Of a stretch of 64,000 nucleotides of DNA, positions 23,514 to 34,260 are shown piece by piece; position 1 is the first letter of the stretch, and each line of letters opens with the position of its first letter. The stretch is taken from the NCBI GenBank assembly GCA_026936325.1, contig JAPTHN010000076.1, positions 1,054,001 to 1,118,000 on the forward strand, written 5' to 3'. The notes below the pieces were generated by a model. That model was not told where the DNA came from and searched no databases. It was given only the letters and a program-made list of their open reading frames with translations. Position numbers and translations under genes: made by a program. The DNA is from Platynereis dumerilii. Lineage: Eukaryota > Annelida > Polychaeta > Phyllodocida > Nereididae.

Positions 23514-24976
23514 GGGCCCGTTTTCACCAACATGGTATTAAGAGTTGAGCCAGGTCTGAGCTAAGACCTGGTCTGGCTAAGCCAATCACTCAAGCGGAGC
23601 AGGATCAAGGAATTTCAGTTAAGTGAAAGCTTACACATATTGTGATAACAGATCAGCTGTTACAAACACGATGTCTCAATTTCCCAATCAAATGCAAAGA
23701 TATGGCTACACAAAGAGGGAGGGGCTTGGACATTTTTATAGTAGATAATTGCCCAACCAGTCTTGGTGAAAAAAAAAAAACATAGTTCAAAAATTCCCCC
23801 TTTCCCATTAACCAGCCTATCATTGCTATCTTGAAAGCAACCAAACAACACAACAACCCATGCTATGACTGTATTCTCAAAGTATCATAGTCTCTCGCAC
23901 AAACATCAACTTTCATATATTTACTTTTTAGCAGCGCGAAGCGCTAGCTCTTACTGAAGACATTTTTTCAAAACTTATGACCATAACCGTGGGTGCCCCT
24001 GCTTACCAATCTCATTCAAACTTACCATATAGCCTCTCCTGAATTTTATATCACGATGATAAACTTTTGGTGCCCCACTGTTACTATAAAAATTAATAAA
24101 GAAAACAAATATGCTTCTTTTCACGGGGTCAAAGGTCAGCTGAATTTGCATGCAGCATGTTTGCAGTGCACTTGGCCATGTAGCCTCCTTGTGCATTCAG
24201 CTGGGACAGTCTGGATCCACTGTGGGTCTACTGCTATATTTTAGGGAGGGCAGCTTCCCCCTGCTTGGTAAGCCTATATAATGTTGACATTTCGTGCTGC
24301 TTAAAGTGCTTGCACGTTATTTTTTGTCTATATTTAAGACGACCCACAAATGAGCAAAATATGACGAGAAGTCACACTTTGGTGACATCTTGGTGTTGAG
24401 GTCTCTGACCTGCTGTAGCGACATATTTTGAATTGCATCACATAGACGGCATAAATTTCAGTAATATTTATTTGATTGCCGGCCCGAATTTTTAACTTCA
24501 TGTTATGTTTTTTTTTTGCCAGTTCATTTTGATATCTATAAGAATCTTTGCTCTATGATTTACCAAAGTGTATGAAATGGTGAAACTGGCCTCATTTGCA
24601 TAACATACATGTGTGAAAAATTGTGCATTGGCCAGCTTTGGAGGTGTGTCTGACCTATTCACTGGGTGGAAACAAACTTCTTCTTTTTTATGTGCTGAAC
24701 AAACTTTTATTTTCGAGTGTCATGTGCTGAACCTTTTTTTTTCATCAAAAGACCCCCCCCCCCGCCCCTCATGTATTATCTGGTCAGCCCCAAAAGGACA
24801 CCACTTTAACAGTTTGACATCACTAATCTGTAAGTTGTCTAACAATAAATTGACAACCACTGAACCTTGACTAGTCTATAGACTAAAACTAGTTGGTGAA
24901 AGGGACTTCACTAAACCAGGTATAAGGCCGTTAAGACCTGGACTAACTGTTAAAACTGTCTTGGTGAAATCGGCCC
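23514..24976. mobile_element. PIF/Harbinger-like non-autonomous element, TTA target duplication
   Basis: Left end GGGCCCGTTTTCACCAA (23514) and right end, whose complement reads GGGCCGATTTCACCAAGAC, form inverted ends that stay similar into 'ccaggtct'. A 3-bp TTA flanks both sides (23511-23513 and 24977-24979). GGGCC...CACCAA-type ends with a TTA duplication fit PIF/Harbinger. At 1463 bp with no transposase frame it is non-autonomous. It carries homology to the 9-bp-duplication family (24565-24655) and to the split element at 11826 (24655-24795), so it has received insertions or captured pieces. Confidence 0.75.
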
Positions 24977-24979
24977 TTA

Positions 24980-25630
24980 AGTTTTTAGAGTAGAACTTTT
25001 GCCTTAAAGAATAAACTATTAACCACATCGCTTTATAGGACTACTTTTATTTGAACGATCATGTATGGGATTGTGTGGGATAGACCTTCTTACAACGAAA
25101 TGGGGTTGTAAATGAAATATTCGAAAAAGTGTAAACAATAGACCTAAACATACTGAAATTATAAGCAAATGATATTTGTTCAAATCTACCTGTTAACTCA
25201 ATCCTGTCAGTTGTCTACATATGACATAAAAAAATCAGAGTGTGCCAGTGTTCTAATCTCTGCTAGGGCAAGTAAGAGACACCACCCTCATTAATAGGGA
25301 GAACCTTGGTATGGACTCCTAACCTTATTATCTTATCACTACTAGCATTATACCCGTTCTACGAACGGGAGTTTTGAGAGCCAAGGCATAAGTTATGGCT
25401 TGATAGCATAAGTTGACACCCCTACCCCATAACTGAAGTGTGGCTAGGACTCTGGGGCATTATGTTGTTCATGTGAAAATGTGAGTATGCAAGTGTATTA
25501 GAAGAAGTGGAACACATTGGAAGGTGACACTTGAAAGGTGGATTTGTGTTTGAATCATGAATTTGAGACAATAAATGTCGAAATTGTAATTGTAACATTT
25601 GATCTTGACACTGTGCGGTTCAGACATAAT
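24980..25630. other. No recognised gene; leader to the minisatellite
   Basis: Unique-looking sequence. Its 3' part (from 25538) supplies an ATG and 30 codons that read into the minisatellite by chance. Confidence 0.4.
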
Positions 25631-25632
25631 CC

Positions 25633-26893
25633 AATATTGGCAAACATTTACACCCATTGGCAAACATTTACACCCATTGCCAAACATTCACAGCCACTGG
25701 CAGATATTCACACCCATTGGCAAACATTTACAGCCATTGGCAAACATTTACACCCATCAGCAAACATTTACACTCAATGGCAAACATTTACACCCATCGG
25801 CAAACATTTACATCCATCGGGAAAAATTTACGTCCATCGGCAAACATTTACACCCTTTGTCCAACATTTACACCCACCGGCAAACATTTACACCCATCAG
25901 CAAACATTTACACCCATCAGCAAACATTTACACCCATTGGCTAACAGTTACACCCATTGGCATACATCTACACCCATCGGCAAACATTTACAGCCATTGG
26001 CAAACATTTACACCCATTGGCAAACATTTACACCCATTGGTAAACATTTACACCAATCAGCAAACATTTACACCCATTGGCAAACATTTACACCAATAGG
26101 CAAACATTTACACCCATTGGCAAACAGTTACACCCTTGGCAAACATCTACACCCATCGGCAAACATTTACAGCCATCGGCAAACATTTACACCGATCGGC
26201 AAATATTCACACCCATCGGCAAATTTACACCCATCGGCAAACATTTACACCCATAGACAAAGCATTTACACCCATCGGCAAACATTTACACCCATTGGCA
26301 AACATTTACATTAATTCGCAAACATTGACACCCATCGTCAAATATTTACATCCATTGGCAAACATTTTCACCCATCGGCAAACTGTACAGCCATTTGCGA
26401 ACATTTACACCCACTGGCAAACATTTACACCCATCGGCAAACATTTACAGCCATTGGCAGACATTTACACCCATCGGCAAACATTTACAGCCATTGGCAA
26501 ATATTTACACCCATTGGCAAACATTAACACCCATCGGCAAACATTCACACCCATTGGCAAACATTTACACCCATCGGCAAACATTTACACCCATCGGCAA
26601 ACATTTACACCCATTGGCAAACTTACACCCATCGGCAAACTTTTACACCAATCGGCAAACTTTTACACCAATCGGCAAACATTTACACCCATTGGCAAGC
26701 AGTTACTCTCAGCGGCAAACATTTACTCCCATTGGCAAACATTTACACCTTTCAGCAAACATTTACAGCCATTTGCAAACATTTACACCCATTGGCAAAC
26801 ATTTACACCCATTGGCAAACATTTACACCCATTGGCAAACATTTACACCCATTTGCAAACATTCACACCCATTGGCAAACATTCACAGGTCCC
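25633..26893 (+). repeat. 20-bp minisatellite, about 62 copies
   Basis: Unit caaacatttacacccattgg repeats head to tail. Common variants change the last five bases (atcgg, atcag, tttgc) or the second half (cagcc, caccaa). A few units have lost bases (for example near 26135, 26220, 26380, 26625). Because 20 is not a multiple of three, three units make one 20-residue period (…THWQTFTPIGKHLHPLANIY…) and all three plus-strand frames are open, giving frames of up to 282 residues that survive indels. The minus strand has in-frame stops. No gene structure supports translation. Confidence 0.95.
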
Positions 26894-26894
26894 C

Positions 26895-27245
26895 CTCCCT
26901 CTTGGGAGTCCAGGGAGAACCAACAACCAACCAATAATGCAGGAATGTGAAATGTTTGGATGGTTGCTAGGGACTTCATTGTGAGCTGTTGGTGGTTTGA
27001 GCATTCAAATTGAAAAATCAGACCCCTTGGAACCAATTAGGGGAATAGTTTGTGAGAATGGCAGGCAAAGCAGGGTTTCTAAACTGAAGATGGGAACATA
27101 GAATGGCAACATAGCTGCTTGACTTTTTTGGCCCTGTTGCCATCCAAGGTCAATTATATATAGATGCCTGCCTCTGGCTAACAACTGAAATAGCTTCAGA
27201 GCCCTATCATTTGGGACCCTTATCAGCCGTATCCTGCAGCTGTTA
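26895..27245. other. No recognised feature
   Basis: Short unique-looking stretch between the minisatellite and a SINE. Nothing was identified. Confidence 0.45.
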
Positions 27246-27251
27246 TTAAAA

Positions 27252-27612
27252 TGGATGGATGATTGGGGCTTTATATTCTGTATCTATGCACTTAGTATGC
27301 ACTTAGTAGGCTAATTGGGACCAAAGGAGAGCACAGCAATGGTGCGAAGGATGATAGAAACTGCCGTCCAACATATATATTAGTATTTATTGAGTATTTA
27401 TTGGGTTTATGGCATAAGCTGTACAATTACAATTTTTCATCCAATTTGGCAGTGTTTAAATATATATATAACATCGATTTAATATAAAATGCTAATTAAG
27501 CCATTGGGATAGCAATATATTCCCCCGGGTGACCTGACCAGAGCTGGATTCCAACCCTGAGCCAACGATGGCAAAGCATGTTACCACTGAGCAGACAATC
27601 ACCCCTCACGGC
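27252..27612 (-). mobile_element. tRNA-derived SINE, third family
   Basis: On the minus strand a tRNA-like head contains 'tctgctcagtggtaacatg' and the B box 'ggttggaatcc' (plus 27547-27557). The 3' domain ('gtttctatcatccttc', 'aagtgcatagatacag', 'ataaagccccaatcat') ends in ATCC repeats at about 27252. The same 3' domain occurs at 990-1165 (plus), 41998-42103 and 49500-49606 (minus fragments). No target duplication was fixed. Confidence 0.75.
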
Positions 27613-27614
27613 TG

Positions 27615-28190
27615 TAATTAAGAAATCAGGAAATAGTCAGTGCACATGTTTTCAGTTTCATCAAAAGGGTTTCTTCTGGACTCCAGGAATCAGAGGTTTG
27701 CCAATAAGCTCACATCCTGTCATGTCAAAATCGAGTCCAATCACTTTTCCTTGAGGTACACCACACACTGTACCAGTAGGCCTATTTATTGGAAGATCGT
27801 GTAGGCCTATATAACCAGATCAAGATGGTGGCAGTGAACGATTCCTCGGGTGATCCCTGAGTATACATTGGCCTATCTATAGGCTATCATATAGCAATCA
27901 GTATACTAATGTATATCTTATCAGGTATAGGTGAGGTATATCCCTGCTCATCCACTGGTCGACCAATCCTCAGCGATTTAGAAACATTGAGTCAATATAA
28001 GTAAAGTAATGACTCAAGATTTATGAATATCTTATAGATCAGTAAACAATACTCCCATTTCAATTTGCAAATTAAATCTCAAGCAAAATATTCTACCAAC
28101 AGTATCATTCAACATCCTTCAACAGGTCACTACACAGGAGGGTGATCATACACAGTGATATTCACTGTTATAAAATATCGATTGTATGGA
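27615..28190. other. No recognised feature
   Basis: AT-rich sequence in which no gene, RNA or repeat was identified. Confidence 0.45.
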
Positions 28191-28194
28191 CTAT

Positions 28195-28330
28195 AATATC
28201 TGTGCTGGGCAAGTAAAAGATCCCTCACATGGGGTAAATGCGTAACATGTTGAGGACTCCCACTCTCTCACCCATCTCACTAATTAACCCCCGTGAGCAC
28301 CTAGAACTGGACTTACCATATTTATCTATC
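28195..28330 (+). repeat. SINE-like fragment leading into a microsatellite
   Basis: Shares 'caagtaaaagatccctcac' and following phrases with 15722-16025. It ends 'catatttatctatctatc', so the adjoining long microsatellite appears to have grown from its tail. Confidence 0.6.
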
Positions 28331-28400
28331 TATCTATCCATGAATGTCTGTCTACCTGTCTACCTGTCTATCTATCTATCTTTCTATCTATCTATCTATC

Positions 28401-28465
<65 letters not shown>

Positions 28466-28605
28466 GTCTATCTATCTGTCTATCTATCTGTCTGTCTATC
28501 TATATTTGTCCAGCTGTCTATCTGTCTATCTATCTATCTATCTATCCATCTATCTATCTACATTTGTTTATCTGTCCATCTGTCTATCTGTCTATCTATC
28601 TTAAT
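28321..28605 (+). repeat. TATC microsatellite with TGTC variants
   Basis: About 70 tetranucleotides, mostly TATC with TGTC and CATC interruptions. The 170- and 86-residue S/I/Y/L frames are artefacts of the repeat. Confidence 0.95.
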
Positions 28606-28609
28606 GATG

Positions 28610-29589
28610 AGAATGAGAGTCCACAAAATGATACTCAATGCATCCAATGCTGTGTCTTCAATTTGCCTCAGCTTAGAACACCAAGCTCAGCTCAGGCAAG
28701 TTAAAGACACAACCCTGGATGTAGCTCTAAGCACAAACTTTACCAGATGAAAACGGAACATTGGAAAAGCTAATTAGTAGTAACCAATGACTCTAGAATA
28801 TCATCAGAAAATCTTTGTCAAGATGTCAAGAGAGATTTGATAATGTCAGTATCTAAAGGACAAAATAGACTGCTGGAAAGAGAAAGTCAGTAAGTAAATT
28901 GACTTAAGTGTACAAGGGATTCAAAGTCTTAATAAAGACACTTCAGTCAGATTCTAATCCATAAGTACCTGATTAGATGAGGAGAGAACAATGGAAAAGT
29001 AATTTAGTTAATCAGTGACTCAAGTATAATTCATCGAGAATATCATTAGGGATATGTCAAGTTGAATTAGCAAGGTAGGTAATTCCAACAATATCATTCA
29101 GTATTAAAACAAGAAGATTTTTAATCTCCAGGCCAATACTTGTACAAGGCTACACAGAATCTGATGATGAGACACAATCTGATGAGGCGATTACATAATC
29201 AATAATTCAACAATCTCAAGTTTGTGAAACAGTGATTATGCATCTCCTGTTCAGGGATAAGTCATATCAACAAAAGCTGCATGTGCAACTGTTACTGACA
29301 GTATCGTGTTAAAGTACCAATCATATCAGTGGTAAAAGTAGATTTTGGTCACAACAACCTAAACCAGAAAAGTACAAATCTCAGCTAGTAACACAGTGTA
29401 AACTATTTCCTATAAGGTGTGAGGATATCAAAAAGCGAAAAGCCAAATATGCAAGCTTTGCTGGGCCCACCAACAATATCATGTAAAAGTATCAATCAAT
29501 ATCCAGGGACACAGGAAGACCAGTTGGAAAATACAAATATTTCTACAAAACAAAGTCATTTCAGTTTTTTAACGAATAAACGCACTTAC
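28610..29589. other. Candidate intron sequence downstream of the 29590-29650 exon
   Basis: If the minus-strand exon is real, its first intron begins at 29589 and runs toward lower coordinates. I could not find a convincing acceptor and second exon here. Several phrases ('aatatcatt...', 'cagtatt') recur loosely. A 71-residue plus frame (29419-29634) is antisense to the candidate exon and unrecognised. Confidence 0.3.
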
Positions 29590-29650
29590 CTGACCAAAAT
29601 GCAAGAAGTATCAACTCATAGTGAAACAGAATAAGCGGTAGAGTCCACAT
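29590..29650 (-). CDS. Possible first coding exon encoding a signal peptide
   Basis: On the minus strand an ATG at 29650 with purines before it ('caacaagATG') opens 20 codons, MWTLPLILFHYELILLAFWS, followed by one base and the donor gtaagtgcg (29589 downward), a near-perfect 5' splice site. The peptide is a hydrophobic stretch with small residues at its end, as in secretory signal peptides, and a signal peptide in a short first exon is common in animals. The upstream 600 bp is less AT-rich and free of recognised repeats, compatible with a 5' UTR or promoter. No downstream exon was identified, so function is unknown. A chance ATG plus donor is a real alternative. Confidence 0.3.
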
Positions 29651-29654
29651 CTTG

Positions 29655-30717
29655 TTGGAGAAAGATGATTTGTGTACAGCATTGGAGATAGGTAGACACA
29701 AGTTGAAGATTTATGATATTTCTTTCTTTAAAGATGTTGTTTTAACGAACACTTTCCTTTGAATCATGTTAAGGAGGGTTTTGGCTGGAACTGTAGCCTG
29801 GGGTTTGAACTTGGGTGTTCAAACACTCCATTGAGTCGTCATAACAGTTGTTGCACAGTAGATGTAAAAGTTTGTCCGAATGTTGACGAAGCATGTTCCG
29901 AGCATTTGTGTATGTTGCTCAGCAAAATGTTGTTGCAAGAAAGAGAGTCTTAAACGTCCACAAATGCAAATAAACTATTAAAAACAGAGAAAAAATCAGT
30001 GAAGTTTCAATGAAGTTTAGTCCTGGTGCGGTATTAACCAAATTGGTCGTATTCTTAAGTTGTAAAACATGATTTTAAGCTCCACAAGTGATCATTACAG
30101 ACGTTTTCTGCAAAACCAAACGTTCTCTCAGTTGATTGCAGAAGAACGCACGTGCGGCCAGTGCTGCAGTGGCGCCAGAAACAGCCAGCCACCAAGTGGC
30201 AGGTGTTAGAACCAGAGTTCAGCTGCATGGGAACTGTGTACACTGCTGTCAAGAAGGCTTTTTTTGCTGACCTAAGCTTACATTAGGTCTTACGGACTCC
30301 ATCTCATCCAAATGCCGTTTGTTATTCTCAAAGAATGTGTAGAGCAATCTGTAAAATAAACAAGTATACTTCAACAGTACATAGAAGAAAGAGGTTGATT
30401 TTGTTTATAAATTTCAACATTCAAACACTTCACGTGGTATACAGGAAGGAGGGCCAGGAGCACTTCCTGAATTTGTTCGCTCTTAAATCCCTACAATATT
30501 CTCCATTCCTTAAGAACACTGTTGGTGATTATGCTGTCATGGTTGCGTACAATGATAAATATGCTATGTGATTAGATAAGAAAATAAACAATCATTGTTT
30601 TCATCCTACCAGGAAAAAAGCACCCAATAGCAACAGAATTGATAAATCATAAATAAACTCAATTTGACATCAGATATACAATTTAGTGAGGCAGACTGGT
30701 GGCAATTTTTAAAAGAA
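29655..30717. promoter_or_regulatory. Possible promoter/5' leader of the candidate minus-strand gene
   Basis: 30100-30260 is locally GC-richer ('gcacgtgcggccagtgctgcagtggcgcc'-like content, including an E-box CACGTG) than its surroundings and carries no repeat seen elsewhere in the window. Its position upstream of the minus-strand ATG at 29650 makes it a candidate promoter or leader. No TATA box or defined start site can be shown. Confidence 0.2.
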
Positions 30718-30718
30718 T

Positions 30719-30749
<31 letters not shown>

Positions 30750-30848
30750 TATCTATCTATCTATCTCTATCTACCCTGTCAGCGTGCCTCGGCGGTCCGG
30801 CGTCGGTCCGATGTCAGCAGTTGGGCCGCTGAGGCACGCTATCTATCA

Positions 30849-30914
<66 letters not shown>

Positions 30915-30921
30915 AGATCTG

Positions 30922-31009
<88 letters not shown>

Positions 31010-31012
31010 CAT
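30719..31012 (+). repeat. Compound ATCA/TATC microsatellite interrupted by a hairpin
   Basis: (ATCA)n from 30719 to about 30747, then (TATC)n to 30766, a non-repeat insert, and (TATC)n again from about 30840 to 31012, with one 'tatagatctg' interruption near 30911. Overlapping 131- and 111-residue frames are repeat artefacts. Confidence 0.95.
30781..30840. repeat. 60-bp GC-rich hairpin inside the microsatellite
   Basis: AGCGTGCCTCGGCGG (30781-30795) pairs with CCGCTGAGGCACGCT (30826-30840), 14 of 15 positions. The 30-base loop is also GC-rich ('cggcgtcggtccgatg'). Its composition contrasts sharply with the flanking TATC repeat. Confidence 0.8.
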
Positions 31013-31014
31013 GT

Positions 31015-32016
31015 ATGTCAATTTTCAAACCTAGACTTATTACGTTTTCATTTGATTAATTCAATGAAAGTTTACAACGATTGATGATAAGACAAAATCA
31101 ACAACAGGCCCAATGTGTAGGCCTATATATTAGAAAATTTAAGATATGCATGACCATGCAACTTTGCATATCCTGCATCAGATTTTGCCTATTTGCAACA
31201 AACTCATTATATATAATTATCATATAATGATGTCCTTATCTGAACATCCTGTGTATGCAGTTTTCTCTCTATTTTTCTTCTCAGAAACTATGTGGTCAGG
31301 GAGTTGAAGAGTGAGGACAGGCAAATTCCTTTCTCAATCAATACTGGTAGTGTCAGGAAAATGTTGCAGGGAGCTTCATGTGCTAAACTTTATCAAAATT
31401 AGCTGTCAAAAATTCAACACAAAGACAATTGAGCTGCTTAGGGGGCAACCATTCCATCTGCAGGGGGGGGGGGGGAGGCTTGCAGTTCTTTTAAAGTGCA
31501 TTAAATATTGGTTTATTTTTTAAATGAATGAATTCTTTCTAGGCAGTCTTGAAATAAATGGTTCTGATGGGGGTGTTTCTTATATAACATTGTGTTGCTT
31601 GATTTGGCAATGAATGCTTACAAGTCATCACAGGCGCGAAATAAACAAAATTTTTCCAAAGAGTGTGCCGCTACCGTGAAATAAATAATTTCCTGTCATG
31701 AAAAAAATTCAAACCACCGCCTGAATATCTTATGGTCGCCCCTTATACATGTAGACTATTTCTTAACAATCACACATTGTTCACTGGTTTTAAAGTTTCA
31801 GGTCTGACCATCAACATAGCATCATTGTCACTATGCCTCTCTTTCAGCAATAGTAGATTTGAGATTTAGGCCTAGTGCATTTTCTTTCAGATAAAGAGCA
31901 AACTAAACAAACAAATCTCTGAAAATCCAATACTCCAAAAGCCAGTTTTAAGTAAACGTAAACTTCTAGAATCAGTTCATGGAACCTGGGTGTTACTGTG
32001 ATTAACATACGCTATA
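31015..32016. other. No recognised gene; G homopolymer patch
   Basis: A run of about 14 G near 31463 and 'ggggcaacc' phrases resemble decayed CAGTGGC-type elements, but no ends were found. Confidence 0.4.
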
Positions 32017-32018
32017 TA

Positions 32019-32279
32019 CAGTGCCGCCGTAAGTGAAACGCATGAAATGGTGCCATTGCATCAATGCTAAACATCCTCAGCAAAACTGCTTGTGGAAGCA
32101 TGAATTCTCATCCGATGAGAGGAAAACATATTGGGTCATAAAGGTTGATATGTGAGACATGCGGGATAACAATGGCAACCAATTTTCTTTGCTGTAGTCG
32201 GAGTTCGGTATGGATCAAAGTCTTTGGTAAGTGAAACACTTACCCAGTGTTATTTAATACTTACTTACAGGCGGCACTG
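32019..32279. mobile_element. TA-flanked MITE, Tc1/mariner-like
   Basis: Ends CAGTGCCGCCGTAAGT and (complement of the right end) CAGTGCCGCCTGTAAGT are bounded by TA on both sides (32017-32018, 32280-32281). CAGT-type ends with a TA duplication fit Tc1/mariner. An internal palindrome, 'ggtaagtgaaacacttacc' (32226-32244), repeats the subterminal word 'gtaagtgaaac'. No coding sequence. Confidence 0.75.
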
Positions 32280-32284
32280 TATAT

Positions 32285-32820
32285 CCAGCATGTTGTGTTT
32301 GGTCACTTTCATCATAACAACCTCAGCATTGCCTTTTTGTCATAAATTGAATAATGGGAATATTCAAGGCAGGATCGCTCCAGGGATGAGGGATGCCTCC
32401 CAGCCTCCTTTGAGCAAGCCTGAGATGACTTGGACTTCTAATATGATGTAATATGATGTAATCAGCTAACTTTGCTACTCTACACTATGGTAACTTAGCT
32501 CTACGCCGTTGTTTACTAATTCATTTGTATACTTAGACTTATACCATTTACCATGTAATTTTACAATTTTTTTTAAAAGTTTAGCTCATTACCACATTAG
32601 CAGTAACTCTTGAGTATCTATGAGTTGATGGAGTAAATTGACTAACTTATGACTAAGTTTCCCAAGGTGGTTAATCATATGACGAAGTTGATCAGTCAAT
32701 TTTCCCCTCTTTGCTGAATTAACTTAGTCAATTGACTAAATATTGACTAACTTTTGCTTGTGATTTTGACATTGTCACTTGACTTGATTAGTTATTTTGA
32801 CTAAGCGTTCTCGTCAAAGA
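32285..32820. repeat. Degenerate 'ttgactaa' motif cluster
   Basis: Between 32636 and 32805 the word 'ttgactaa' or close variants ('tgactaac', 'ttgattag', 'tagtcaattgactaa') occurs about ten times in both orientations. No termini were found. The preceding 300 bases show nothing. Confidence 0.4.
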
Positions 32821-33249
32821 TATATGTTTATGACACATCAGCAACTTTCCAAACGTTTTTTTCTTTGTCATTTTGTCATTTTTTTCTTTTGCATCATTGT
32901 ACGTGATGAAAACATCTCACACCATTGGAAATTAAACACAGAAATCCCATCTTTTTTCAATTGATTTTGTATATCCAATTTGTCTGTCAATCTTTTGTAA
33001 ATTGTGGGCAATTTTGACTGTGATGACTTGTGCTCTCTTGCATACTGAGTCTGAAATACTTCCACACTTCTGTCAAATAAAATGTCCCATTCATATTGTA
33101 TTGAAGGCCCCATCAGAAAAAGAAAGACAATCAGAGCCAGAAACATTGTGTCATCATTATGGAAAAAGTGTTCCTTCCCAAGTTTCAATTTGACTGACAT
33201 TGAAATGTCAAAATTGCCTGATTCAGCCATTTACGAATAAGTATCCGTA

Positions 33250-33445
33250 CAGGGTTATCAAGGTCTCCGTATACAATTGCCCACATTAGCGCACCATCAT
33301 TAACAGTTTGCAAAGATATAAACATTAAACAACCTATATTATATACACAACAAAATAATTAAATGATTGCAAATCTGCGATGCTATTTGTAATGTTTTTT
33401 TTGTTGCTTATATGAAATAAATGTATCTCGTATCGTATCGTATTG
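33250..33445 (+). repeat. Retroposon 3' end with TATCG tail, plus orientation
   Basis: 'gcttatatgaaataaatgta' (33399-33425) is followed by 'tctcgtatcgtatcgtattg', an AATAAA hexamer plus a short tandem repeat, as in non-LTR retroposon ends. The body upstream is AT-rich with no frame. Confidence 0.4.
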
Positions 33446-34035
33446 CGTATATGCACATGGAAACACGTTACATAAAAATTGCAGGTAGATATTACATAAG
33501 CACATTTTATGAAGTTATTCCTTTAAATAACTTTATTCGATTCAGGACATTTGAAAATATGGAAATATCATTTTAATGAGTACCAGACAACATGAATTAT
33601 CACAATTCCTTATTAAATAAAAATTACATGCACATGGGGAACATGGGGAGAAACTAATTTTACAACTGAAATTTGCATGGATGTATTCAAAAATCATAAA
33701 TGAAAATGTTAAACATTAGGTGGATTGTGGAGAGATTAAGTAGAGTACAGATCTAAACACACATTTGGCGATTTCCAATTGGAATCAATGAAAATACGTT
33801 TCAAATGGATGCTTCGAAATTATGTTGACCAACTTCATTTAGTCTAACCTCAATTTTATTTATTGATTAATTGGTAATTTCACAATTCCAGAAGCAAATT
33901 GAGAGATGGATAGAAGTTAAAAGAATGCTTAAAATAATGCTTAGTACAAGCAAAAAAACCATTGGTCACAATGCGGACCCCTGCGATACATCTTTCAGCT
34001 ATGAAACTCACCCACTCCACAGTCCAAGCAGCATG

Positions 34036-34260
34036 CACTCTAAAAAATTTCAGACAAAATTGGTTTTTTAGATTCAAAATGGTTTTTTGAAAAACCGAAT
34101 TTCAATGCAAAGAGAATACTATAAGATCATACGTAAAAACCATTGTGATACAACTTTCAGCTATGAAACTCAACATGTTGGTTTTTTGCATTGAAATTTG
34201 GTTTTTCAAAAAACCATTTTGAATCTAAAAAACCAATTTTGTCTGAAATTTTTTAGAGTG
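34036..34260. mobile_element. 225-bp palindromic MITE inserted in unit 1
   Basis: The first 75 or so bases (CACTCTAAAAAATTTCAG...) are mirrored by the last 75 (...GAAATTTTTTAGAGTG) with few mismatches. The unit sequence without the insertion is seen at 39727 ('cagcatgagacatgac'), and here it is split as 'cagcatg' ... 'tgagacatgac', so at most 2-3 bases were duplicated. The two arms flank about 70 bases. Confidence 0.85.

Noticed and set aside
25633-26893. CRISPR array
   Set aside because: Units are contiguous with no unique spacers, and the surroundings are eukaryotic.
25538-26984. Open frames of 258, 282, 180 and 166 residues with periodic THWQTFTPIGKHLHP-type sequence
   Set aside because: They are the three phases of a 20-bp minisatellite. 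Open reading follows from unit length and composition, and there is no gene context.
22484-31059. Long frames rich in S, I, Y, L, N, Q
   Set aside because: They translate TATC and ATCA microsatellites.
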